Below are positions 1 to 7,418 of a stretch of DNA of 10,525 bases, piece by piece. A program made the position numbers and the translations under genes. Under the pieces are notes generated by a model. The model did no database searches, was not told the DNA's origin, and saw only the letters and a program-made list of their open reading frames with translations. The stretch is from positions 1-10,525 of the forward strand of contig JAMQCK010001236.1 in NCBI GenBank assembly GCA_024196135.1, in the 5' to 3' direction. How positions within the stretch are numbered: the stretch's first letter is position 1; the number at the start of each line of letters is the position of its first letter. The DNA is from Pleurotus ostreatus/Saccharomyces cerevisiae fusant (lineage: Eukaryota; Opisthokonta).

Positions 1-268
1 GGGGAGGGGCTGCCAGTAGCAGGAGGAGAGGAAGATGGTGGAGATGAGGATGATGCAGTAGAAGCTGGGGAGGTGAGTAGGTGTGTGGGAAGGAGGGAAG
101 TGCCACATACCACGGCTTAGCGTGTGCGACGAGCGAGATTATGAAGAGCAGCAAGAACAGCGGCGGCGCGGTCGGCAAGGGGAGGAAGAACAGCGGCAGA
201 AACCATTTCGTGCATCTGCAGATGGTCAGCAACCGTCGAAGACCTCCCCCGCGCCGTACTCACAGCAT
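1..268 (-). CDS. Small multi-pass membrane protein, 5' part (truncated by window edge)
   Basis: Unrecognised membrane protein assembled from three exons: 268-264 (ATG plus two bases), 215-111 and 64-1, continuing past the left edge. The two introns (263-216, 48 nt, GTGAGT...CTGCAG with a CTGAC branch site; 110-65, 46 nt, GTATGT...CCCAG) have good signals. The joined frame gives 58 residues, starting MLCTKWFLPLFF. It has two hydrophobic stretches, about residues 6-32 (containing PLFLLLFIISLVAHA) and 38-53 (CIILISTIFLSSCYW), with a CFYC motif between them. Two independent splices both continuing a hydrophobic protein is the main support. A stop codon lies upstream in this frame with no other ATG between, which fixes the start. 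The gene is divergent from the p23 gene and shares its 196-bp promoter. Function is unknown. The first hydrophobic segment could be a signal peptide rather than a membrane span. The weak point is the 5-nt coding part of exon 1. Confidence 0.7.
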
Positions 269-464
269 GACTGCCTTGCGCACGCGACGCGAAGAACAAA
301 GGGCGCCGAACGACGCGCGGATCGCCCGAAAAACAATGCCGCACGTGCGACGTCAGCGTTCCCACGGTTCATCCGCCTCTCGCATCTTCCAGATCTTTCA
401 CGCTTCCCCCTCTGAAAAGCGATCTCCCCATCGCGCCCTCGACCTGAACTCCCCCACAACAACG
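269..464. promoter_or_regulatory. Shared divergent promoter (membrane protein gene / p23 gene)
   Basis: This is the 196-bp gap between the two divergent start codons. It has no TATA box. It carries a heat-shock-element-like motif (387-399), a CCCCT stress-response-element-like pentamer at 407-411 and a GACGTCA half-palindrome near 349. Open frames crossing it do not splice into anything recognisable. That it serves both genes is inferred from orientation and distance. Confidence 0.55.
387..399. promoter_or_regulatory. Heat-shock-element-like site upstream of p23
   Basis: The 13 bases TTCCAGATCTTTC fit three alternating 5-bp HSF units (TTCnnGAAnnTTC) with one mismatch: GAT in place of GAA in the middle unit. 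The site lies 66-78 bases before the p23 start codon. Hsp90 co-chaperone genes are commonly HSF1 targets, so position and function agree. A single imperfect 3-unit match can also occur by chance. Confidence 0.4.
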
Positions 465-1474
465 ATGTCCTCGACATTACATCCCGAGGTCCTCTGGGCC
501 CAGCGCTCGTCGGAGACGGACGAGACAAAGGTGCGTACGCGCGCGCACCCCCACCCCGCGATCGAGGGCGCTTAACGCTGACGGACGCGTCGCAGAATGT
601 GCTGCATGTGACGATAAACCTGCCGGACATCCAGGAGAACACCCTCCAGCTGGATCTCCAGCCGACGAAGATCTCGTTCAAGGCCAAGGCCGGCGAGTAC
701 GTTCGCTTTTCGTGTACTTCCCCGCGCGCCATAAACTGACGGACGCGTCGTGTAGCGCCGCAAAAGGCATCCAGGAGCGCGACTACGCGTTCGACCTCGA
801 CTTTTTCGCTGAGATCGTGCCAGAGGTGCGTTATTCGCTTCTCAGTGCCTCCGATCGCGCGTCCTAGTATCCATTCGTCTTCCTTTCATATCCTTCACCC
901 ATCTATACCCCACTCACCCCCACTCGCCCCTTTATTCTACAACCCATGCGATGCATCTTCCCCTCCACCCTTTTCTTCCAGAATGCTAACCTAACACGCT
1001 CTAGTCCTCCTCCCACAAGCTCACCTCGCGCTCCCTCGTCCTCAACCTCCGCAAGAAGGAGGCCAAGGCCGAGTACTGGCCGCGCCTCACAAAGGAAAAG
1101 GTCCGCTCGCAGTTCATCAAGACCGACTTCTCCAAGTGGGTCGACGAGGACGAGCAGGACGGCGAGGGCGCCGGCCCCGCGGACGACGAGGACTTCATGG
1201 GCGGCATGCCGGGCATGGGCGGTATGGGTGGAATGGGCGGCATGGGCGACATGGGTGGCATGGGCGGTATGGGCGGGATGGACATCCAGAAGGTGAGTAG
1301 GGTGGTTGGCGCTGAGTGGTGGAGAGAGCAGAGACTGACGGTACTTTGCAGATGATGGCGCAGATGGGCCAGGGCGGCGCGGGCCCGTCGGGCACGAGCG
1401 CGGACGATGATGAGGACGACGACTCGGACGATGATGGCCCCCCGCCACTCGAGGAGGCTGAGCCTGCGAAGTAG
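465..1474 (+). CDS. SBA1: Hsp90 co-chaperone p23/Sba1 (CS-domain protein)
   Basis: Cytosolic/nuclear co-chaperone that binds the ATP-bound closed Hsp90 dimer, slows its ATPase and stabilises client complexes. Five exons: 465-530, 596-696, 756-825, 1005-1292 and 1352-1474, giving 215 residues. The introns are 65, 59, 179 and 59 nt; the third has a CTAAC branch site. The CS domain covers about residues 5-112. It starts with PEVLWAQRS and includes INLPDI near residue 30, DLDFFAEIVPE near 69-79 and the family-typical WPRLTKEK at 104-111. DFSKWVDEDE follows at 120-129, as in other p23 proteins. Next come a Gly-Gly-Met repeat (about 144-172) and an Asp/Glu-rich tail, matching the build and length of fungal Sba1. 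The start is the first ATG of the exon and gives the usual short N-terminus. Family assignment is secure; exon joins are supported by phase and protein continuity. Confidence 0.95.
1197..1280 (+). repeat. 9-bp tandem repeat encoding Gly-Gly-Met units in p23
   Basis: Degenerate tandem array with unit ATGGGCGGY, about nine units, encoding the GGM repeat (residues about 144-172) between the CS domain and the acidic tail. Substitutions are mostly at third positions. One unit has Asp in place of Gly and another has Pro. Gly/Met-rich linkers of this kind are known in fungal Sba1. The array also holds the opposite strand open and so creates long false antisense ORFs. Confidence 0.9.
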
Positions 1475-2025
1475 ACGAGGGAGCTGAGCCAGCGCGGCGG
1501 ATATCGCGGACCCCACGAGGTTCGCGACTCAAGCGCTGAAGGAGAATCTTGTATTTTGAGCAGGGAATGTAGGCTACATCTTGGACTTCTCCTTGCTGTT
1601 GTTGTGAATTACCTATCTGTATACTGACAAACGGTGACGTTGCGTTGAAAGTCGTTAGGGAAGATGTTCGTGAAGCTCGGGCGTTTGGATGTGTTGATGT
1701 TCAAATGGGGAGCAGCGCTAAAGCGTGGCTCGGCAACTGCCGAAACGGTTGGCCCCGGAACTTTGCGGAATTTCAAATAAGTGGGTACCCTAGCATCAGG
1801 CCGCCATCTGCGAAGTTCCGCAGTGTGCGCAAAAGCCGGCTCTGCGTCTGTGCGCCAAACGTTGAGGAGGCATCTGCAGCATGTAAACAGAGCCAAACAA
1901 AGCTGACGAAAAGGCTGGTTCGAGACCAGGTCCATTGCATTCCAAGGAAAGTGAGGTAGTACTTGCTACATATACGAACTATACAGACAGCGCTCGCCAG
2001 ACTACTCTAGCGAACGTTCTGTGAA
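1475..2025. other. Convergent intergenic region (3' flanks of p23 and kinase genes)
   Basis: 551 bp between two convergent stop codons, presumably holding both 3' UTRs. The open frames here (1645-1959 plus, 1609-1935 minus) show no recognisable domain, no hydrophobic segment and no convincing splice continuation, so I call no gene. The stretch contains a perfect small hairpin CGGCA-AC-TGCCG at 1731-1742 and an 8-bp inverted repeat, CGGAACTT (1756-1763) with AAGTTCCG (1813-1820). AT content is higher from about 1600 to 2000, as expected for non-coding DNA. Confidence 0.6.
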
Positions 2026-3975
2026 CTACTCCAACGACCGCAAACGGAGACCAGCTCCGCACTCAGCACCGTGGCGAATCTGAAGTACGGGGTCGTCGAT
2101 TTCCACCCCCACGTCGGCCGCCCTCGCAGCGAGGTTAGCGAGACGCTGCCGGGCGCGAGCTTGAGCGGCGTCGAGGGCGCTCGCGCGTAGGTTGATGCCA
2201 CCGCCCCTCGTGTGGCTAGTGGCCTCATCCCTCTTCACGCCTACGCCCTCACCCCTCTTCACCCCAACGCCCGCAGCGCCTTTCCTCGCGTCTGCGCCAG
2301 CAGCACCCTTCCTGGCGCGCAGCTCGGCAGCGTCCTGCCTGGCGCGCAAAGCGATGGCGCTCGCCCTCGCACGGGTGTAGATGGCCTGCTCTGCGGCGTC
2401 GTTCTTTGCCCGCGCCTCCAGAGCTGCGTTCTTCGCTCGCGCTTCTAAAGCCGCATTTTTGGCGCGGGCGTCGAGGGCGACCTTCCGTCCGCGCGTAACG
2501 ATCGGCTCTCGCGGGTTGGTCGCAGGATGTCGAGCGCGCGGGCCCACGACCTTCTTCCCCTCCCCACCCGCAAACATCCTCCGCACCTCCTCCTCAAAGA
2601 CCTCCGCAATGCCGTCACCAGCGACGACCTGCGGGAGATAGGGCGAGTCGGCTTGGAGGAGAGGCGAGTCGGTTTGAAGGAAGGGCGAGTCGGCGAGCGG
2701 GTGGTCGTAGTCGGCAGCGAGTGGGTGGTTCACCACGCCTTTCACCGTGACCGGCGCGTCCGACGCATTGAGGTCGACGTCGGGCACCGAATCCTGCGGC
2801 ATGACAGGGAACGTCTCGGGCGTGATAACACCCTCCGAGTCGTCGTCGGTCTCATCGTCCAACTCGCTCCCCTCATCACCATCCGACACACTCCCCACCA
2901 CGGCGGGCGACATCGGCGCATGCACACACCCATCCGCAATATCCACCTCACCGTCCCCTGCCTCTGCCCCAGGATCCCCCATCTCCAAAAACTCCCGCAC
3001 CTCATGCCCCTCAACGTAAAACGTATCCAGGTTCATGACCGCCTCCTTCAACTGACCGATCGATATTCGTTTCTCCGGTCTAGTACGGAATATGCGGCGC
3101 AGGATCGCGTTCACCGAGTTCGTGATCGGGAGCACCTCGACGAAGTAGAACGGGTTCGTGATGTAGGCCTCGAAGTTCGCGTCGGTGAGCTCGGCGCGGA
3201 GCCAGGGGAGGCGGCCGGATGACATGGCGATGAGGATGACGCCGAGCGCCCAGACGTCGGTGGGCCCGTTGGGGAAGGAGGCGACGCGGAAGGCTTCGCT
3301 GCCGAGGCATTCTGTTGAGGGGTGATTAGGAGGATCGCTTTTTGGGGAAGATGGGGGAAGACGGTAGGACGTACCGGGACTCATGTAGTAGCCCGATCCG
3401 CAGCCTATAGTCACAGAGTCCGAGTCGCGCGTAGCCAAGCCAAAGTCCGTCAAGTAGAGTCGGCGGAGATCGAGCGAGACGAGGATGTTCTCAGGTTTGA
3501 GGTCGCGGTGATAAATCCCATTTTTGTGGCAGAAAGCAACAGCGTCGAGGATTTGAGCGTAGCCGTCCTGGATGAGTTCCGTGCGACCGACGAAGGCTTT
3601 AGACTCGATAGCAGCGAAGAGATCATGTCCATCGCAGAGGTCCATGACGAGGAAGAGGTAGTCCGGCGTTTCGACAGTCTCGCGGAGAGTGACGATGTTC
3701 GGGTGGACGCTGACGATGGCGTGGAGCGTAGACTCGCGGCGTTGGTAGAGGGCGCGGCGGGAAGTAGGGTCGGCCTTGACCTGGCATTTGACGGCGTAGA
3801 ACTTGGGGCGTTCCTTGGCGGAGAGGAGATCGAGCGCCTTGTAGACTGCGCCGTAGCTGCCGCTGCCTAGGAGATCCTTCAGATAATAGCGGTCGTTCTT
3901 CACAGCGAGCCCAGAGAGAGCGTCCAGCGCAGGGCGAGTGGAGGTAGACTTCGGATTCGCGGTCGCCGGCGACAT
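2026..3975 (-). CDS. Ser/Thr protein kinase, Ran1/Pat1-Sks1/Vhs1 type, with repetitive C-terminal tail
   Basis: Protein kinase of 628 residues. Exons are 3975-3375 and 3311-2026, separated by a 63-nt intron. The kinase domain spans about residues 30-300: Gly loop GSGSYGAV (37-44), Lys63 in AVK, Glu81 as likely alpha-C Glu, catalytic HRDLKPEN (156-163, Asp158), DFG (177-179), SPE in place of APE (199-201) and DVW (219-221). All key residues are present, so it should be active. The sequence GCGSGYYMSPEC before and at the SPE motif is a hallmark of the Ran1/Pat1 and Sks1/Vhs1 kinases, which act in meiotic control and glucose signalling in yeasts; the role here is inferred only. The tail (300-628) has an acidic stretch (about 345-360), DSP repeats (407-428) and an Arg/Ala/Lys-rich repeat region (479-600). 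I chose Met at 3975 because the next upstream Met (4218) adds 81 residues that look like a translated CT-rich leader. Confidence 0.93.
   Translation of the reverse strand: MSPATANPKSTSTRPALDALSGLAVKNDRYYLKDLLGSGSYGAVYKALDLLSAKERPKFYAVKCQVKADPTSRRALYQRRESTLHAIVSVHPNIVTLRETVETPDYLFLVMDLCDGHDLFAAIESKAFVGRTELIQDGYAQILDAVAFCHKNGIYHRDLKPENILVSLDLRRLYLTDFGLATRDSDSVTIGCGSGYYMSPGTSYRLPPSSPKSDPPNHPSTECLGSEAFRVASFPNGPTDVWALGVILIAMSSGRLPWLRAELTDANFEAYITNPFYFVEVLPITNSVNAILRRIFRTRPEKRISIGQLKEAVMNLDTFYVEGHEVREFLEMGDPGAEAGDGEVDIADGCVHAPMSPAVVGSVSDGDEGSELDDETDDDSEGVITPETFPVMPQDSVPDVDLNASDAPVTVKGVVNHPLAADYDHPLADSPFLQTDSPLLQADSPYLPQVVAGDGIAEVFEEEVRRMFAGGEGKKVVGPRARHPATNPREPIVTRGRKVALDARAKNAALEARAKNAALEARAKNDAAEQAIYTRARASAIALRARQDAAELRARKGAAGADARKGAAGVGVKRGEGVGVKRDEATSHTRGGGINLRASALDAAQARARQRLANLAARAADVGVEIDDPVLQIRHGAECGAGLRLRSLE
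2398..2478 (-). repeat. Three 27-bp tandem repeats in the kinase tail
   Basis: Three consecutive 27-bp units encode the nonapeptides ALDARAKNA, ALEARAKNA and ALEARAKND (kinase residues 479-505). The protein units differ at only two positions while the DNA differs at many third positions, which suggests an older duplication kept at the protein level. Related but degenerate ARA, RAR and ARKGAAG units continue to about residue 600. The pattern favours a basic, Ala-rich helix or coiled coil. Confidence 0.85.
2629..2694 (-). repeat. Three 21-bp repeats encoding DSP(F/L/Y)L units in the kinase
   Basis: Three 7-residue units, ADSPFLQ, TDSPLLQ and ADSPYLP (kinase residues 407-427), are encoded by diverged 21-bp copies. 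Each has a Ser-Pro site of the kind phosphorylated by proline-directed kinases (CDK or MAPK). They lie in the disordered part between the kinase domain and the basic repeat tail. Confidence 0.8.
3312..3374 (-). other. Frame-neutral 63-nt intron in the kinase activation segment
   Basis: On the minus strand the intron starts GTACGT and ends CAACAG. It is 63 nt (21 codons) with no in-frame stop, so the gene also reads as one uninterrupted ORF. Splicing joins the first base of codon 201 to AA and restores SPECLG, the conserved APE-equivalent motif. Without splicing the protein reads SPG followed by 20 further unrelated residues before ECLG. Conservation of the motif makes the spliced form the right model. 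Confidence 0.88.
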
Positions 3976-4337
3976 GCTGCTGAGCGAGAGAAGTTGAAAG
4001 TGGGGGTAGTTTGTGAAGGTAAGGATAAACGTGAATGTGGGATCAACCCGAGGAAGATGAAGGCAGGAAGCAAGATGTGTTGGCGAGATGGAAATGGATC
4101 GCGTGCTTTTGGCAGGCGGACGCGTGACCGCGGATGCTGACTCATCCATGTCAAGGACGCGCGACGCGTTCTCGCCGTCGGGGTTGATCTTGTCCCGAAC
4201 CCTCATCATAGGATTCATAGCGTCCTGACCGCGCCTAGCCCTTATCTAGCTCTCCCCCTGTCTGGAGCTACTCGAATCAGGAGGCAATCTGTACTTCCTG
4301 CTCAAACCGAAGCAGCGAATATATTCACTTCAGCGCC
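3976..4337. promoter_or_regulatory. Divergent promoter region (kinase / disordered protein gene)
   Basis: 362 bp between divergent start codons. The part next to the kinase is CT-rich on the kinase strand, as in fungal 5' UTRs. A perfect 10-bp palindrome GAATATATTC (4317-4326) lies 12 bases before the ATG at 4338. It could be a TATA element, but then transcription would start inside the called coding region and the true start would be further down (Met at 4449). No other motif stands out. Confidence 0.5.
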
Positions 4338-7300
4338 ATGGGAGGCGTCAATTATATGGGCGGCAAGCGGTGCGCGAACTGCTGCACAGTCCATGATGTT
4401 TCCTCATCCATTACTCCAAGGAATGCCGCCCGCTTTCGCGCCAAAGACATGACCTCCCGCATCCAGAAGGGCTTCTTTCGCAAGCAGAAACTTGCATCGC
4501 TCACCAAAGCTCAATCTGGACGCGCCTCAGCCGCGAGCAAGGAAGCAGAACCGATCAGTTTATCACATGCCGTTCATCGACGAGACTCGCGCGACGATGC
4601 GCCGACGATCTCGCTGCATGTCAAGCGGACGAATAGCACGTCGAGTCGGGCAGTTGAGAAGGAGGAGCCCAGTCGCGTCAAGACTGGTGGTAGATCAGAG
4701 TTCCTCGACGCGCTGGACACGACAGAACGTGCGTCATGTGCATGGGGGGCTCGATAAGTAGTTGATGAGCAGTAGCGACCCTGCTTCGCGGTCTGTTGAA
4801 TCGCGTACTTGCTACGCCAGATCTGGCTGGCTTGTCCACGCGCAAGCGCAAGCGGACCCCTCCTCCCCCTTACACGCCCGCGAAGAGACGCCGAGCCGAC
4901 GCGCGGGAGGGTGTAGCCCGGCGACGCGTATGCTGGCCTTCTCTCTCCCCTGCCAACAGGTGCTAATGTGATTACTATAGGATGATCGACATGTATCGCC
5001 CGATACTTCCTACGTTATGGTCCCCGCGCACGAGGACCATGAAGAATATCCTGAAGAGCCGGTCAACCCCACTGTCTCTGCTCGCATCAGTAACCCTTTC
5101 GACACCAGCGAAGACGAGTCCGAGCCCTCGCAGACCGGCTTCGTGACGAACTATCGTACAAGCACCTGCTCGGATCATCAGCGTACTCCCTGTGAGTGCG
5201 CCTCACATGCCACGGTCCTTCTGCTTGATACCTTCGTAGCCACAAACCTTACGAGCCCCGTCTTCGCAGCGAACAACGCTATCCATTCCGCCCGCGTACA
5301 GGACTGGCCAGACAACATCTTCGAACACAAAGATCCGTGGAAATCGATTGGGCGCATCATCGGCTTACATGAAGACGCTATCAAGGGTTCAAATATCAAC
5401 TTCGCAGATGGACCGCTCGCTTCCCTTCCAGCTTGTCAGCACGATCTTATCGCGGACGACGAAGACGGATGGTTCGAAATCCCATCAACCCCATCTGCGC
5501 CATCTCGAATTTCTAAACTACCGCATATCTCTCGCTCTCAAGAGATACACGAACGACGTGAAGATGATACTCTTGAGCCTCTTGAGTTACCTCTTCAGCC
5601 TCAAGCTGGCGACGTCAACTCCGACCGCTCCTATGTTCAAGACCTTTCCAGCCGACCGCCCTCATCTCTCGCTTCGACCTCGTCGCACTCGCTGCATACG
5701 TCGATCTTCCGCGACTCTGTTGGCGAACACGATCAACACGACCGGTTGCGCTCTACGACAGCCCCCTCGACGTCCTCGCCTGCGAGCTTCGTACAAGACA
5801 AGCTGTCTTCCGATACACGACGCTCCGATGGCCTATCATCTCGATCCAACGCCTCTTCTTCACGACCGAACGGTTCCGTCTCGTCATCTCGCCCGAACGC
5901 TGCCTCTTCCTCCCGAGTGAACGCGCCGTCCTCCCCACCGGACGCGATACCGTCCCGAGACAACGAAGCAAGGACCTCTTCCTGCGATGGTCGATCAAGA
6001 CTCTCCGCTCCTTCGGATGGACAAAGACCCTCCGCTCTCTCCGATGGATCAAGTCTACCCGCTCGACCTTCCGGCCTCACTCGCTCTCCGGCGGCGCGCC
6101 TTTTCCTGTCATCAGTGCACTCTGGTTCGAGTTCGCGATACGCTCAGTCCGCCGGTCGATACGCTGGATCCGACACTCAAATGCGACCTTCGACCACTCA
6201 TATCCTCTCTTCCGACTGCAGCAGCAGCGTGTCTCGCCCTCAACAGTAAATCTCTCGTCCTCAAGATCCACCTTCTCATCCTCAAAACACGTCTCCCTCG
6301 ACGCACACCCGCTTCGGCGCCATGTCGCAGCTTATTTCTGAGGCGCCCAGTCCTGCTGAGTTCCGTCCCAGGACAAGGAAGCCTTTCTACGGAGACCAGC
6401 ACTCGGCGTCTACGTCTTCTCCGTTGCGGATTTCATCACGGAGTTCTTCGCCTTTGCAGCCTAGAGGCGCTTTCAATGACAGCATCCCGAGAATCACGGA
6501 AACCATCCCTTCTCGCGACCAGCTGGTGCACTACGCGTCGTCTTCGCCCCATCGCGCGTCTGGACGTTCTCCCCATCGCTCGTCCGTGCGGCTCGTACAA
6601 ACTCCGCTGTCTGCTCCTGGCGATGCTCTTCCTGCGCTTAGTCCGCTTCAACCTGCTTCAAGAAAAGCGCTTTTTGAACTTGGCGAGCCGCCTGGGAAAC
6701 CTCTTCCTGCATTCAGCAAGCCTCCTGTTGCGTTAACCAAGTCGCCTGGGTGCCTGCTTTCCGCATATAGCAAACCTCTCCTCCCTACCTCCGCGTTACC
6801 GTCGACCCCGGTCTCACGCCCTCCACTGCTTCCAGCTTCTGGGTTCGAATCACCCACGTCTATTTCGTCTGCCCTGTACGAGCCGCACATTAAGGGCCCG
6901 AAGCCCGCGTCTGCGACCGGCGAACTCGACGAAGCTGTGCTAGAAGTCAACGGTCCTGCGCCAACACTCGACGGTCCCGCCCTAGTATACGATCTCTTCG
7001 CGCAATCTCCCAAAGGCGGTTTCGAGCCTTTGCGCCACAGCGAGCCCGGGTCCCCAGAGCTATCGCATGCGCCTGTGGAGGCCGCGCTTGCAAAGGTTGC
7101 GAAACGCGCCGACAACGCTGCGGTGGTGCGACGAGGGGAGGAAGCGGGGACCGGCGGTCGCGCCTCATCTGCTGCTGGGCGGGTGACAACGTTTCCCACT
7201 GGGCGCAGTACGCCATACGCCGACGTCGTGAATCCAGCCAAGGGCGACGCGAAGCCAGCGAAGGACGCCGACCTATCATCGGCGTTGCTTGTTGCGGCAG

Positions 7301-7410
7301 GGGTAGTGCCGATAGGCGCTGATCCGGGCGGAGCGGATAAGGGGAAAGGAAATGGTCCGTGTTTGTTATTCGCGGACGCTATGGATGATGACCTGGAGAG
7401 CGATGAGTAG
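4338..7410 (+). CDS. Large Ser/Pro-rich, mostly disordered protein with bipartite NLS, function unknown
   Basis: I do not recognise this protein. Proposed exons are 4338-4728, 4773-4927, 4981-5191, 5240-6245 and 6351-7410, giving 940 residues. The introns are 44, 53, 48 and 105 nt. The second has GTATGC and a CTAAT branch site, the third GTGAGT, the fourth GTAAAT...CCCAG. Exon 2 is supported by the well-formed sequence ELATLLRGLLNRVLATPDL (131-148) followed by a bipartite nuclear signal, RKRKR...KRRR (154-171). An acidic region follows, then the ordered-looking segment DNIFEHKDPWKSIGRIIGL (277-295), the most likely conserved core. Residues 380-900 are Ser/Pro/Arg-rich low complexity with short degenerate repeats, and the protein ends in an acidic tail. 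A TAA at 6247-6249 interrupts the otherwise continuous frame; the last intron removes it. Without that splice the gene would stop at 6249 or be a pseudogene. The start could be Met38 (4449). A nuclear role is inferred from the signal only. Confidence 0.72.
5816..6080 (+). repeat. Degenerate Ser-rich short repeats in the disordered protein
   Basis: The encoded protein repeats SSR(S/P/V)N(A/G) about four times (about 5836-5925), then has three units of about 9-10 residues starting DGRSR, DGQRP and DGSSL (about 5988-6075). The second set comes from 27-30-bp DNA units around a GGATGGAC/GATGGATCAAG core. The repetition also keeps neighbouring frames open. Confidence 0.6.
6246..6350 (+). other. Candidate 105-nt intron removing an in-frame TAA
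   Basis: The frame is open on both sides of a single TAA (6247-6249), with Ser/Pro-rich protein on each side. A donor GTAAAT overlaps the stop at 6246 and an acceptor CGCCCAG ends at 6350. The 105-nt length keeps frame and joins CA to T, giving His588. An alternative is 6229-6330 (GTGTCT...TCGCAG, 102 nt), with a weaker donor. The third option is a real nonsense mutation or a base error. Confidence 0.55.
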
Positions 7411-7418
7411 AGGTATGG

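Noticed and set aside
81..575. Plus-strand ORFs of 164 and 110 aa over the left edge
   Set aside because: They run through the divergent promoter and into p23 exon 1 in another frame. The minus-strand spliced membrane protein explains the DNA better.
226..732. 168-aa minus-strand ORF over p23 exons 1 and 2
   Set aside because: Covers conserved p23 exons and introns on the wrong strand; Arg/Ser-rich composition typical of a shadow frame.
903..1532. 209-aa minus-strand ORF and overlapping minus ORFs opposite the p23 gene
   Set aside because: His/Ala- or Pro-rich translations of the antisense of the GGM repeat and of GC-rich p23 exons. They cross p23 introns without regard to exon limits.
2527..3222. 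231-aa plus-strand ORF opposite the kinase
   Set aside because: Lies wholly antisense to conserved kinase exon 2 and shows no domain; it is a GC-driven shadow frame.
3322..3870. 182-aa plus-strand ORF opposite the kinase domain
   Set aside because: Antisense of the catalytic core, with no independent support.
3976..4218. 81-residue N-terminal extension of the kinase from the ATG at 4218
   Set aside because: Low-complexity and phase-neutral, reads like a translated CT-rich 5' UTR, and precedes a good Met near the kinase domain. Not excluded, but less likely.
5348..6736. Plus-strand ORFs of 190 aa (5348-5920) and 249 aa (5987-6736)
   Set aside because: Alternate frames of the Ser/Pro-rich repeats in the disordered-protein gene. 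They have no domain and no sensible start.
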